From a bacterium (GTDB taxonomy: Bacteria; Sumerlaeota; Sumerlaeia; MVZB01): a stretch of DNA of 48,257 bases. The stretch lies in assembly GCA_021372575.1 (NCBI GenBank), contig JAJFUE010000146.1, positions 1-48,257 on the forward strand, written 5' to 3'. Positions 34,338-42,939 of this stretch are shown here, piece after piece. Position numbers and translations under genes: made by a program. Each line of letters opens with the position of its first letter. Position 1 is the stretch's first letter. The notes below the pieces were generated by a model. The model did not search any database. It was not told where the DNA came from and saw only the letters and a program-made list of their open reading frames with translations.

Positions 34338-36092
34338 ATGGGCAAGATTCTCGGCATCGACCTGGGGACGACCAACTCGGTGATGGCGATCATGGATCGC
34401 AACGGCCCGGTCGTCGTGCCCAACAGTCTCGGCGACCGGCTTACGCCGTCGGTGGTGTGCTTCGCGAAGGATGGGATCCTGGTGGGGCGCAAGGCGCGGC
34501 GCGCGGCGGTGATGAACCCGCAGCGCACGATCATGTCGATCAAGCGGCACATGGGTTCGGAGCATCGCGTCGATATCGACGGCAAGCCGTACACGCCGCA
34601 GGAAATCTCGGGCATCATCCTGCAGAAGCTCAAACAGGACGCGGAGGATTTTTTCAGCGAGAAAATCGAGCAGGCGATCATCACCGTGCCGGCTTACTTT
34701 ACGGAGACGCAGCGCCAGGCGACGAAGGACGCGGGCGAAATCGCGGGATTCAACGTGCGGCGCATCATCGACGAGCCGACGGCGGCTGCGATGGCTTACG
34801 GCCTCGACAAGCAGAAGGACCAGACGATCATGGTGTATGACCTCGGCGGCGGAACGTTCGACGTTTCGATCATCGAGGTCGTTTCGGGCGTGTTCCGCGT
34901 GATGGCGATCCACGGCGACACGCACCTGGGCGGCGACGACTTCGACCGGCTCCTGATGACGCACCTGATCCACGAGTTCCACGAAAAAACGGGGGCCGAC
35001 CTGAAGGCCGACAAGATGGCGATGATGCGGCTGCGCGACCTCGCCGAGGAGGCCAAGATCGAGCTGTCCGAACTGATGGAGACGAACATCCTGGCCGAGG
35101 CGATCGTGATCGGCGAGAACGGACCGCTGACGCTCGACACCACGCTCACGCGCCGGCAATTCGAGGGGATGATCCACGAGCTGGTGGAGAAAACCCGCGA
35201 GCCGATGCTGCAGGCGATCGGGGACGCGGGGCTCACGCCGGAGCAGCTCGACACCGTGCTGCTCGTCGGAGGCTCGACGCGCATCCCGCTGGTGCAGCGC
35301 ATCGTCGAGGAAACGCTCGGCAAGCAGGCCGTGCGCGACATCTCGCCGGAGGAAGTCGTCGCCAAGGGCGCGGCGATCCAGACGCTGGTGCTTGCGCCGA
35401 TCGAGGGCGGCATGGAGGAGGACCTCGCGGCGCGTTATGGCAGGGAAAAGCCGGTCATCATCCACATGACGCCGTTCAGCCTCGGCGTGGGCCTGCAGAG
35501 CGACCGGTTCGCCCCGCTCATCGACCGCAACTCGACCTACCCGACCGAGGCGCGGGACGTCTTCACGACGGTGCGCGACTTCCAGGAGGCGATCAGCTTC
35601 CCGATCTACGAGGGCGAGGCGAACACGGCGTCGGAGAACACGTTCCTCGACCTGCTGCGCATCGAGGGGATCACGCCGGCGCCGCGCGGCGTGCCGCGGA
35701 TCGAGGTGACGTTCCGGCTGAACGCGGACCGCATCCTCGAGGCCCGGGCCGAGGACCTGGCGACCGGCGCCGAGAAGAAGATCACGATCGCCTCGACGGG
35801 ATCACGCCTGTCGGACGCGGAGAAGGAGCGGATGGTGCGCGAGGCGCGCGAGCGGGTAAGCAGCCTGATCGGCCAATCGGCCCATTCTCACATTCACGAA
35901 GAAGCGATGATCGCAATCGAGCGGGCCAACGAGACCGTGCGCCACGATCCGCAGCACCCGCGCTGCGAGGAAGTCGCGCAGCTTGCCCGCGGCCTGGAGA
36001 ACCGGCTCGACGAGGCCGACGAGCATGAAGTGGAGGTCATGACCGGCGACCTGATCCAGGTGCTTGCGGAACTGAAGGTGGAGCGGCGCTGA
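34338..36092 (+). CDS. dnaK: Hsp70-family chaperone (divergent DnaK)
   Basis: 584 residues, shorter than housekeeping DnaK (610-640). The ATPase domain is complete: ILGIDLGTTNSVMAIMD (phosphate 1), AIITVPAYFTETQRQATKDAGEIAGFNVRRIIDEPTAAAMAYGL, MVYDLGGGTFDVSII (phosphate 2), GGDDFDRLL and VLLVGGSTRIPLVQ (adenosine). The substrate domain has PFSLGVGLQSDRFAPLIDRN and GITPAPRGVPRIEVTFRLNADRILEARAEDLATG; the latter departs from the usual NGILNVSAKDK. The lid is short and there is no EEVD-like or Gly/Gln-rich tail; it ends AELKVERR. GAAGGAG lies 7 nt before ATG 34338. No grpE or dnaJ is adjacent, so this is probably a specialised second Hsp70. Confidence 0.92.
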   Translation: MGKILGIDLGTTNSVMAIMDRNGPVVVPNSLGDRLTPSVVCFAKDGILVGRKARRAAVMNPQRTIMSIKRHMGSEHRVDIDGKPYTPQEISGIILQKLKQDAEDFFSEKIEQAIITVPAYFTETQRQATKDAGEIAGFNVRRIIDEPTAAAMAYGLDKQKDQTIMVYDLGGGTFDVSIIEVVSGVFRVMAIHGDTHLGGDDFDRLLMTHLIHEFHEKTGADLKADKMAMMRLRDLAEEAKIELSELMETNILAEAIVIGENGPLTLDTTLTRRQFEGMIHELVEKTREPMLQAIGDAGLTPEQLDTVLLVGGSTRIPLVQRIVEETLGKQAVRDISPEEVVAKGAAIQTLVLAPIEGGMEEDLAARYGREKPVIIHMTPFSLGVGLQSDRFAPLIDRNSTYPTEARDVFTTVRDFQEAISFPIYEGEANTASENTFLDLLRIEGITPAPRGVPRIEVTFRLNADRILEARAEDLATGAEKKITIASTGSRLSDAEKERMVREARERVSSLIGQSAHSHIHEEAMIAIERANETVRHDPQHPRCEEVAQLARGLENRLDEADEHEVEVMTGDLIQVLAELKVERR

Positions 36093-36245
36093 CCGCGGCG
36101 CCAATGGTTTGGATGCAAATCTTTCCGGATGCAAATCTTTCTTGAAATGAACATGCGGGAAGATTAGGATTTCAATTCGTGGTGATTTGCTCGGCTTGCT
36201 TGCCGCCACGTTAAACAAAGGGCTAAAGGGCTGCGAGAGGTTTGT

Positions 36246-36279
36246 CGCCCGGCCCTTAAAAGCCGGGCGAATTTCTTTT
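36246..36279 (+). terminator. Rho-independent terminator downstream of dnaK
   Basis: CGCCCGGC-ccttaaaa-GCCGGGCG stem followed by AATTTCTTTT, 153 bp past the dnaK stop. Confidence 0.75.
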
Positions 36280-36349
36280 CAAGGAGGAACGCGCGAAACA
36301 GAACGAACAGGGCGAGCCGGGCATGACGCCGGTCGCCCGCGACAAACAA

Positions 36350-36450
36350 GCATCGCGAGGGGCGCGAGGGGATCTGGACCCGTTGACCGCCCGGCAACCT
36401 GACCTGCGCCGTCAAGGTGCCACAGCCAGCCCGATAAGCGGGATCGATGC
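36350..36450 (+). promoter_or_regulatory. SAM-I (S-box) riboswitch aptamer, apparently orphaned
   Basis: All parts of the S-box aptamer can be drawn: P1 GCATCG (36350-36355) with CGATGC (36445-36450); P2 GGGCG (36360-36364) with CGCCC (36388-36392), enclosing a GAGGGG...CCCGTTGA kink-turn-like internal loop; conserved GGCAACC (36393-36399); P3 TGAC/GTCA; conserved AAGGTGCCA (36414-36422); pseudoknot CTGG (36374-36377) with CCAG (36426-36429); P4 CCCG-ataag-CGGG. S-box RNAs usually switch off methionine or SAM synthesis genes. Here a terminator follows but no gene until 37105, about 650 bp away and unrelated to methionine. Confidence 0.8.
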
Positions 36451-36483
36451 GGCTCATTCAGGAGCAACCGTCAGGCGTGACGA

Positions 36484-36508
36484 CCTCCGAGATGGCCTCG
36501 GGGGTTTT
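36484..36508 (+). terminator. Intrinsic terminator of the riboswitch expression platform
   Basis: CCTCCGAG-atggc-CTCGGGGG followed by TTTT, 34 bp after the aptamer. Confidence 0.75.
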
Positions 36509-36575
36509 GCGTTCCCCCCTTCAGCGCCGCCGTCCGCATTCCATGGCTCTCCTCGCGATTCCAAGATAGGGTCTT

Positions 36576-36692
36576 CATGAAACGGTGTTTCTTCACCGAA
36601 GGACGGCCATTGGAGTCGTGGGCGGATTGGCGGTGGGTACGGTTCGTTCGATTACGATTACTCGGTAATGGCCGAGATTGAATGCAAAATGC
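36576..36692 (+). repeat. Family D element, copy D2
   Basis: Matches 22770-22886 over its full length with scattered substitutions. It runs on into GCGCACAATTTTTCAAGGTC and array B6, a junction that is shared with 2748-2826. Confidence 0.8.
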
Positions 36693-36728
36693 GCACAATT
36701 TTTCAAGGTCATGAACACGGCAACAAAT

Positions 36729-36938
36729 CGTCGGCTTCAGCCGACGCCTCTTTGCACCCGGCTTCAGCCGGGGTGAAAGCGGCCGCCCCAAATCCCATGG
36801 CAGCCGGCTTCAAGCCGGCTTTGATCATGGCCGGAGCGCCAGGGGAAAGCCGGCTTCAAGCCGGCTCAATACTCTTTTTGAGGATCGCGAACACCCCTGC
36901 TAAAGCAGGGTGCAAAGAGGAGTCGGCTGAAGCCGACT
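36729..36938 (+). repeat. Family B composite palindrome array, copy B6
   Basis: 210 bp bounded by CGTCGGCTTCAGCCGACG + CCTCTTTGCACCC and its inverse GGGTGCAAAGAGG + AGTCGGCTGAAGCCGACT. Inside are CCCGGCTTCAGCCGGG, two AGCCGGCTTCAAGCCGGCT and CCCTGCTAAAGCAGGG. Confidence 0.85.
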
Positions 36939-37104
36939 GACTACTCGCCTGGCCTTTGATGAAGAGATTTGGTTCTGGCTATGCCCGGTTGGGATTCCAA
37001 CCTTTGCCAAGGCTTCGGCTGGCAAGACGAGCACGAGCACGAAAACTTCTCACGCAACCTCGTGGCCCAGGCATGAGAAAAAACCAGGAAGGCGGCACGG
37101 CCCC

Positions 37105-37881
37105 ATGAAAAAAAGCATCGTATTCCATATTCCGCATTGCTCCACGGTGATCCCTGAGGCGGAGGCGAAGTTGCTGGTTGCGCGCGAGGCGGACTTGAGC
37201 GCGGAAATCCTTCGCCTCACCGACTGGCACACGGACGAACTGTTTGACCTCGGCGATCGCGGCATCGGACGGGTGGTGTATCCCGTCAGCCGGCTTGTGG
37301 TCGATCCCGAACGGTTCCGCGACGACGCGCGGGAACTCATGGCGGCCAACGGCACGGGCGCGATTTACATGATGACCTCGGACGGGAAAAAGCTGCGCGA
37401 GAACGTGAGCCCGGCCGAGCGCGACCGGCTGCTGGCGGAGTATTACGATCCGCATCACGCGGCCGTGAAGCGGATGGTCGGCGACGCATTGAGGCAATCC
37501 GACCACTGCCTGATCGTCGATTGCCACAGCTTCCCCTCGCGGCCGCTGGGCTGCGATGTGGACCAGGATGCGGACCGGCCGGATTTCTGCATCGGGAAGG
37601 ACTGGTTTCACACGCCCAATCACCTGGTGAGCGCGGCCAGCGAAACCCTGCAGGCGCACGGCTGGCGCGTCGCGGTCAACAAGCCCTACGCGGGCGCGTT
37701 CGTGCCGCGCGCGTTTTACCGCTACGAGTGGCGCGTCAGTTCGATCATGATCGAGATCAACCGGCGGCTCTACATGGACGAGCTGACGGGGGCCAAGCTG
37801 CCGGGATATGAAAACTTCCGCAGGCAGTTTCAGACGTGCCTGCGGAAGATCATTACAGTCGCGCGGGAAACATGGAGCTGA
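37105..37881 (+). CDS. N-formylglutamate amidohydrolase family protein
   Basis: 258 residues. The family (HutG-type FGase) hydrolyses N-formyl-L-glutamate to glutamate and formate in histidine degradation; it is metal dependent. Marks: IVFHIPHCSTVIP at the N-terminus, LTDWHTDELFDLG, VSRLVVDPERF, LIVDCHSFPSRPLG and IMIEINRRLYMDE. These carry the His and Asp/Glu expected to hold zinc. Other hut genes are absent, so the true substrate may differ; several members serve other amide or peptide substrates. No signal peptide. It is followed by a family-C element. Confidence 0.88.
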   Translation: MKKSIVFHIPHCSTVIPEAEAKLLVAREADLSAEILRLTDWHTDELFDLGDRGIGRVVYPVSRLVVDPERFRDDARELMAANGTGAIYMMTSDGKKLRENVSPAERDRLLAEYYDPHHAAVKRMVGDALRQSDHCLIVDCHSFPSRPLGCDVDQDADRPDFCIGKDWFHTPNHLVSAASETLQAHGWRVAVNKPYAGAFVPRAFYRYEWRVSSIMIEINRRLYMDELTGAKLPGYENFRRQFQTCLRKIITVARETWS

Positions 37882-37908
37882 AGCGGTATGTGCGTTGAGC
37901 GAGCGAAA

Positions 37909-38030
37909 AGACTTTCGGCAATCGCCAAATCGCCATGATCGAGACGGGTCTCGGTTACGGGATTCGCTGTCTGGTTCGATTACGATTACGAGCACGAGAT
38001 CGTGCCGATAACTTTCGTCAAGCGCTCTTG
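37909..38030 (+). repeat. Family C full element, copy C7
   Basis: GACTTTCGGCAATCGCC, GATCGAGACGGGTCTCGG, TGTCTGGTTCGATTACGATT, a short AGCACG tract, then CGATAACTTTCGTCAAGCGC. It lies between convergent genes. Confidence 0.85.
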
Positions 38031-38049
38031 GCACATGCCATGAAGCGAC

Positions 38050-40170
38050 TCAAATCATCCGGAGTCCTTTGGCTTGCAGCTGCCGGTAGCAATCGGGCAG
38101 GTCGAACCGTTTCAGCACGCCCGGGAGGAGTGACGAAAGCGGCCAATGGTATTGCTCGTTTTCGGCGAGCGCGGAGTACGAGGCCGGCGCGCCCTTGAGC
38201 GTCACCTGGACGACCTGCGGCGCCAGGAGCGCGGCGAACGTCGCCGGCAGCGTTCCCCATCCGCTCGCGGCCAGGTGAACCTCGTTGTGGCCGAAGCTCT
38301 TCAGCCATTCCAGCACGCGCAGCACGTCGCCGGTCCGCTGGCCGACGTAGGGACGGTCGAGCATGATGGAATGGGCCGCGTAGAAGTAATCGGAGCCGTA
38401 AGGATCGAGGAATGAATTCCAGTCGCAGGTGAACGGCTGCGATTCGCCGATGCCACGGACGTCGCAGGCAAAGAACGTCGCGCCGGGTTCGGCCTCGAGC
38501 AGCTCGCGGATCAGGGGCTCGCCGCGCAGCTCGGCGTCGGCGGATTGGTGCGACACGTAGAGGATCGCGCGGGCGGTCGATTTGGACGGCCGCGAATCGC
38601 GCGCTTTTTCATCCTGCAGCATGGCGACGATGGAGGAGATCCCCGGCTCGGTCTCGACGACGTAATGGGTGGCCGGCTTGGGATACTTGCGGTCCCGGGC
38701 CGAGCGCAGGATGTTGAATTCGGGCACGCCCTCGATTTGCTTGAGCTTCAGCATTTCGGCGACGGCCTGGCCGAGCGCATCGCCCTCGAGCTTGGCGCGC
38801 TTTTTCGCGAGCGCCTGCGATTTTTCCCTCGTGAATGCGAAGATCGGCTTCGAGTTGAGTTCCGCGACAAGGCCGTTGGGCGTGCAGCGGAGGGTTTTCT
38901 CGTCCTCGATCGTGAGCTTGGGTTCGGCGCCGGGATCGTCCATCCCGGCGGTGCGGTTGAACCAGCGGTACATCGCCTCGCGGTTGTCCTGGCTGTAGCC
39001 GTGTTCGCCGGCGCCGGTGAAGATGGCGATGTTATCGGGGGCATCGAGGAGCGTGTAGAGCTTCTTCAGCCGCGCGTAGGCCTCCTCGCCGCCGCGGATG
39101 TCGAAGAAATCCATTTCCTTGGTGAGCAGGATGACGGGCTTGGGGGCCATGGCGGCGATGAAGTCGCCATGGTCGAGGCCCAGCGCCAGCGCGCGCGGCG
39201 GGCACTGCTCGGTGTCGGCGGGCAGCTCGTTTTCCATGTTGCGCAGGAACGTGGTCACGAAGCACGACGGCGCGGCCATCGTCCAGCGCTGTTCGAGGCC
39301 GCACAACCATGCGGTCTGCGTGCCGCCGCCTGAGTTGCCGGTGACGCCGATGCGGCGCGGATCGACCTCTTTGCGCGTGAGCAGGTAATCCAGCGCGCGA
39401 ATGCCGTCCCAAACGAACCACGAACCGATGAACTCATCGACGAGGTATTGCTGGTTGCCGGCGCAAAGGTGTTCGCGCACGGGCAAGCCGACTTCGCGGC
39501 CGACGCCGCCCGGCGAACGCGACTTGCCGGGGCCATCGTAGTAAAGCCAGCGCTCGCCCTGGCCGGGCGGATCGAAAATGAGAACGACATAGCCCTGGCG
39601 CGCGAGGCCCTGGGCGAAGGACTGGTAGGCCGGACAGGCTTTGCCGGTGTCGAAATGGCCGCACGTGCCGACGACGCCGGGCAGGGGGAACTTGCGCCCC
39701 TTCGGGATGTAAAGGTTGGCCGTGACCAGATAGCCCGGGCGGCTGCTGAAAATGACCTTTTCAATGATGTAGGCGTCGCGCTCGACCACGCCGGTGACGC
39801 GCGGCTTGAGGGGGGTCTTCTTGGGCATCGGGCCGAAACTGGCGCGGATCTTTTCGCGCACCATGGCGACGTAACGCTCGGCGTCGGCGCGGGTGCGCAA
39901 CGAGTCGCGAATGGCCTGGCCGGCGGCCTGGGCCCGGCGCACCTGATCGATAAAATACTCCTGGGTCATGCGCGGGAAGCGGTTGAGCGGCGAGAGCGAG
40001 GACGCGGACGGCGGGACGGGGGTCGCCGGGGCCTCGGATTTGGCCTTCGCGGCGGAGGTGGCGCACCCGGGCAAGGCCGCGCCGAGCAGCCCCATTCCCG
40101 CGGCTTGCAGCAGGTTCCGGCGAGTCATCGAAAAACCGGCTGGCGGATTGGAATCATGATGCTTGGACAT
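38050..40170 (-). CDS. Tat-exported double alpha/beta-hydrolase (acetyl xylan esterase-like)
   Basis: 706 residues. The Tat-type signal MTRRNLLQAAGMGLLGAALPGCA also ends in a lipobox-like LPGC. First hydrolase domain (about 90-400): GRKFPLPGVVGTCGHFDTG, VLIFDPPGQGERW, the nucleophile elbow GVTGNSGGGTQTAW (Ser ~270), and a His in GAGEHGYSQDNREA. A second hydrolase-like domain (about 480-706) has FFACDVRGIGESQP and, where the second elbow should be, LAASGWGTLPA, so Ser is shifted or lost. This double form occurs in the acetyl xylan esterase-like proteins of Planctomycetota and Verrucomicrobiota. It stands at the edge of a polysaccharide-degrading group and probably removes acetyl groups from plant or algal glycans. 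Confidence 0.8.
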   Translation of the reverse strand: MSKHHDSNPPAGFSMTRRNLLQAAGMGLLGAALPGCATSAAKAKSEAPATPVPPSASSLSPLNRFPRMTQEYFIDQVRRAQAAGQAIRDSLRTRADAERYVAMVREKIRASFGPMPKKTPLKPRVTGVVERDAYIIEKVIFSSRPGYLVTANLYIPKGRKFPLPGVVGTCGHFDTGKACPAYQSFAQGLARQGYVVLIFDPPGQGERWLYYDGPGKSRSPGGVGREVGLPVREHLCAGNQQYLVDEFIGSWFVWDGIRALDYLLTRKEVDPRRIGVTGNSGGGTQTAWLCGLEQRWTMAAPSCFVTTFLRNMENELPADTEQCPPRALALGLDHGDFIAAMAPKPVILLTKEMDFFDIRGGEEAYARLKKLYTLLDAPDNIAIFTGAGEHGYSQDNREAMYRWFNRTAGMDDPGAEPKLTIEDEKTLRCTPNGLVAELNSKPIFAFTREKSQALAKKRAKLEGDALGQAVAEMLKLKQIEGVPEFNILRSARDRKYPKPATHYVVETEPGISSIVAMLQDEKARDSRPSKSTARAILYVSHQSADAELRGEPLIRELLEAEPGATFFACDVRGIGESQPFTCDWNSFLDPYGSDYFYAAHSIMLDRPYVGQRTGDVLRVLEWLKSFGHNEVHLAASGWGTLPATFAALLAPQVVQVTLKGAPASYSALAENEQYHWPLSSLLPGVLKRFDLPDCYRQLQAKGLRMI

Positions 40171-40419
40171 GGGCGTGATCCTTTTGCGTGGGATAAGGTT
40201 CAGAGTGAGTGAGCAAGTCTTTCGTCAATCACCGTGATCGAGACAGGTTTTGGTTTCGGGGTTCGGTGTCCGGTTCGATTACGATTACGATTACGAGCAC
40301 GAGCACGAGCACGAACGGACATTTTTCGTCAAGTGCTCCAATGCCCTCCGCGCGGGCGGACCCGCGGGAGGGCATCGATGGTTCGGAATGGCGGGCGGCC
40401 TATCGCGGCCGCCGTTTCA
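40171..40419. other. Short intergenic stretch mostly occupied by copy C8
   Basis: Apart from the family-C element there is one hairpin, CCCTCCGCG-cgggcggacc-CGCGGGAGGG (about 40340-40370), which could end the minus-strand lyase transcript. Confidence 0.5.
40213..40341 (+). repeat. Family C full element, copy C8
   Basis: AAGTCTTTCGTCAATCACC, GATCGAGACAGG, three ATTACG and three or more AGCACG units (40275-40316), then CATTTTTCGTCAAGTGCTCC. It runs parallel to C7. Confidence 0.85.
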
Positions 40420-42879
40420 TTACTTGCGATACACCGTCCAGGTGATCTTCCCGCTCAGCTTCTCGTGCGGGAACGTGGTGAAATGCGCCGATTCGGGCGA
40501 ATCCATCACGAGTCCCGGATCACCGACAAGCTGGATGGTTTTGCCATCCACCTTCGCGACCTGGAACACGAACGAGCGCTTGCCGAAGTCGATGCGCACG
40601 GTGCCGGCCGACGGGGCGGGCTTGTCCAGCGTCAGCGTGGACTTGTCGATGCCGACCACGCTGCCGCTGACCGGCTTGCCCATGTTGTAGCTCCACCCGG
40701 CCGAGGATTTGATCTTGAGGCTGTCGTCGCCGATCTCGATCGTGTCGGTGACGCGCTTGCCACCGAGTGCATACGTGACGGTCAGCTTGCCGGCGTCGCC
40801 CTTGACGCTTTCGATCCACGGCTTGCCGCGGAACGGCTCGAAGACGGTCACGAACGAGCTGGCGCCGCCCTGATGGCGCTCCATGACGCTGGGGGTCATG
40901 TAATTGGGCAGCTTGGCATCGACTTTGTTGGCGGGCCGGATCATCGGCGATGTGTAGCGATACAGCGTGGAGCCCTTCGGGGCAATCATGTATGCGCGCA
41001 GGGACGCGCCCTTGTAGTTCCACGTGGCCGTCCAGGCGCCCGCCGCCGGCGTCGAATAGATATCCTTCAGCAGGTCGTAGGGGTGGAATTTCGTGCCGAC
41101 AAAATCCATGTTCGCTTCGCCGACGTACTGGCCGCGGCCGCCCCATGAGGGGACAAGCGAAGCCACGGCGGTTTCAATCGGGACGCTGGTGTCGAGCCGG
41201 CCGATTTCGTCGGCCGAGCCGTGCAGGAAGAAGTCGTGGATCTTGCCGCCATCGACATCGAAGCGGTCGATCACGTAATCGAATCCCTCGGCGGCGTGAA
41301 CAAGCGCCAGTCGCCGGCGATATGTTTTCGTATCGGGGTACGCCGGCTGCGCATCCAGATCGATCGTGCGCACGTGACTGTCGCTCACGTCGAACCGGCG
41401 CAGGTTGCCCTGGGTCGATCCCTTGTCGGGCCAGATCATCGGCTGGGAGCGCTCATCGACGACGACCATGTTGTGCGAAGCCGAGTTGGTCACCCAATTA
41501 TGCCAGCGCGTGTGCGTGTAGCCGATGTCGGGAAGCAGTTCCTTGCCGAGCGCATAGAGGAAGATCGAGCCGTTATCCAAGTGCGAGTGGTTACCATGGC
41601 CGCTCCAGTCCAGGCCCAGGCAGAACTGGTTGTCGCCCGAGCCGGCGCCGAGCAGCGCCCGACCCAGCCCCGGCCACAGCCGCGACTCCGAGGTGGCGGT
41701 GGCCTGGAGCCTCGTCTCGGGCCACGTATCATTGACCGGGATCATGCGTCCGTTGGGCAGCACGGCTTGTCTCAGGACCTGGTTGGCGCGCACCAGCAGC
41801 GGCAGATTGCTCATCAGGTCCATGTTCACGAACTTCTCGCCGCCGGTCCAACTCGGCGGATCGCTGTAACCCTGAACAGACTGGGCCACCTTGGCCAGAT
41901 CATCGATCGTCTGACGGTGGTAGGATGACGACCCTTCGCACCACCACCCATCGCTGAAAAACTTGTTTTGAAGCAACCCGCGGAAGCGGTCGATCGCTTC
42001 ATGGATGTACTTGGGCTCGTCGAGTGCCCGGCCGACGGTGATCATCGCGTGATACATCCGGGGGGACATGTTGTGATACTGCTCGGGATTGGCGGCGGTG
42101 ACATCGACCAGCAGCCTCAGCAGGTCCTTCTGGATCAACGCGTCGGGATCGGAACCGAAACGGCCGCCGAGGCGTGAGTAATCGTACTTGTTATCCTTCA
42201 GGATCTTATAGGCGAGCACCAGGTCCCTGTCGGGAATGTCCATGTAGGCCCACGAGTCGAACTTGGCGACGCGCATCGGCGGGGCGCCCTTGTAGGGAGC
42301 GAGCTGGTTGGCGGTGAAGAACTGCTTGGTCTTGAACGGGACCTCAAAACGCATGGCATAGCCCGGCACGACCTGTGCAAAACGCGCGAGGATCGCCGCG
42401 GCGCGGTCGGCGCAGTTCAGGTCGCCCGTTTTCTGATATTTCTGCGCAAGGCTCAAGGCGCTTGAGCGCAGCCACGCAATGCGCTCGAACCAGGCGTGGG
42501 CCTCGTAAAAATACTGCCGGCCGGTGGGGCCCTCGTAATAGCGATAAACCTGCACCGAGCCGTCGGGCGCGGTGATTTTGATTTCCTTGTTGGCGGGGTA
42601 TTGGTCGTTGGGGAAGATCATGCCGCAGAAATGGCAGCACAAGGTGTCGCCCATGCCCGGTTTCCACTCGAGGACATAGTGTTCCTGGCTGCCGCCGTCG
42701 CAGTGCGGGCAGCCGATGTAGCGGAATCCCGCCGCCGTCGGCACCAAGGCCGCGACTTCATCGATCGACAGGCCCTCGATGGCCTTGGCCGAAGCGCCCG
42801 ACCTGTCGCGCGCCGGCTTCTGGGCGGCATATGCCGTGGTTGCGATCAGCAGGGCAAGAACAACGCAAAGACTTCGCAT
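40420..42879 (-). CDS. Secreted heparinase II/III-like polysaccharide lyase
   Basis: 819 residues with signal peptide MRSLCVVLALLIATTAYAAQ. Near residue 57 a CPHC...CCHFC set suggests a small zinc ribbon, sometimes seen before this fold in related phyla. The helical toroid (about 100-400) includes FSDGWWCEGSSSYHRQ with a candidate catalytic Tyr/His. The heparinase II/III core follows: GNHSHLDNGSIFLYALGKELLPDIGYT (His-x-His-Asp), then NMVVVDERSQ. The C-terminal ~300 residues are beta-sandwich. This family cleaves uronate-containing glycans by beta-elimination. ATG 42879 has GAGG 9 nt upstream. It is the third of four minus-strand saccharolytic genes, 60 bp after the GH28 gene. Confidence 0.85.
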   Translation of the reverse strand: MRSLCVVLALLIATTAYAAQKPARDRSGASAKAIEGLSIDEVAALVPTAAGFRYIGCPHCDGGSQEHYVLEWKPGMGDTLCCHFCGMIFPNDQYPANKEIKITAPDGSVQVYRYYEGPTGRQYFYEAHAWFERIAWLRSSALSLAQKYQKTGDLNCADRAAAILARFAQVVPGYAMRFEVPFKTKQFFTANQLAPYKGAPPMRVAKFDSWAYMDIPDRDLVLAYKILKDNKYDYSRLGGRFGSDPDALIQKDLLRLLVDVTAANPEQYHNMSPRMYHAMITVGRALDEPKYIHEAIDRFRGLLQNKFFSDGWWCEGSSSYHRQTIDDLAKVAQSVQGYSDPPSWTGGEKFVNMDLMSNLPLLVRANQVLRQAVLPNGRMIPVNDTWPETRLQATATSESRLWPGLGRALLGAGSGDNQFCLGLDWSGHGNHSHLDNGSIFLYALGKELLPDIGYTHTRWHNWVTNSASHNMVVVDERSQPMIWPDKGSTQGNLRRFDVSDSHVRTIDLDAQPAYPDTKTYRRRLALVHAAEGFDYVIDRFDVDGGKIHDFFLHGSADEIGRLDTSVPIETAVASLVPSWGGRGQYVGEANMDFVGTKFHPYDLLKDIYSTPAAGAWTATWNYKGASLRAYMIAPKGSTLYRYTSPMIRPANKVDAKLPNYMTPSVMERHQGGASSFVTVFEPFRGKPWIESVKGDAGKLTVTYALGGKRVTDTIEIGDDSLKIKSSAGWSYNMGKPVSGSVVGIDKSTLTLDKPAPSAGTVRIDFGKRSFVFQVAKVDGKTIQLVGDPGLVMDSPESAHFTTFPHEKLSGKITWTVYRK

Positions 42880-42939
42880 GACCATTTACCTCACAATATG
42901 AATATCGGGCCACGATGGCCGTGGCCCCACAGGTGTTCC

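Larger units (their letters stand above)
36093..37104. other. 1-kb gene-free region: tandem duplication, terminator, orphan riboswitch, repeats
   Basis: No credible gene. In order: ATGCAAATCTTTC twice in tandem (36116-36142), a terminator, a GGGCGA/TCGCCC hairpin (36310-36338), a SAM-I riboswitch (36350-36450) and terminator, family-D copy D2 (36576-36692), composite palindrome array B6 (36729-36938), a TTTGGTTCTGGCTATGCCCG unit (36968-36990), and a short AGCACG tract (37027-37042). Confidence 0.75.

Noticed and set aside
36323-36580. 85-residue plus-strand frame over the riboswitch
   Set aside because: It overlaps structured RNA and its terminator and shows no protein-like pattern.
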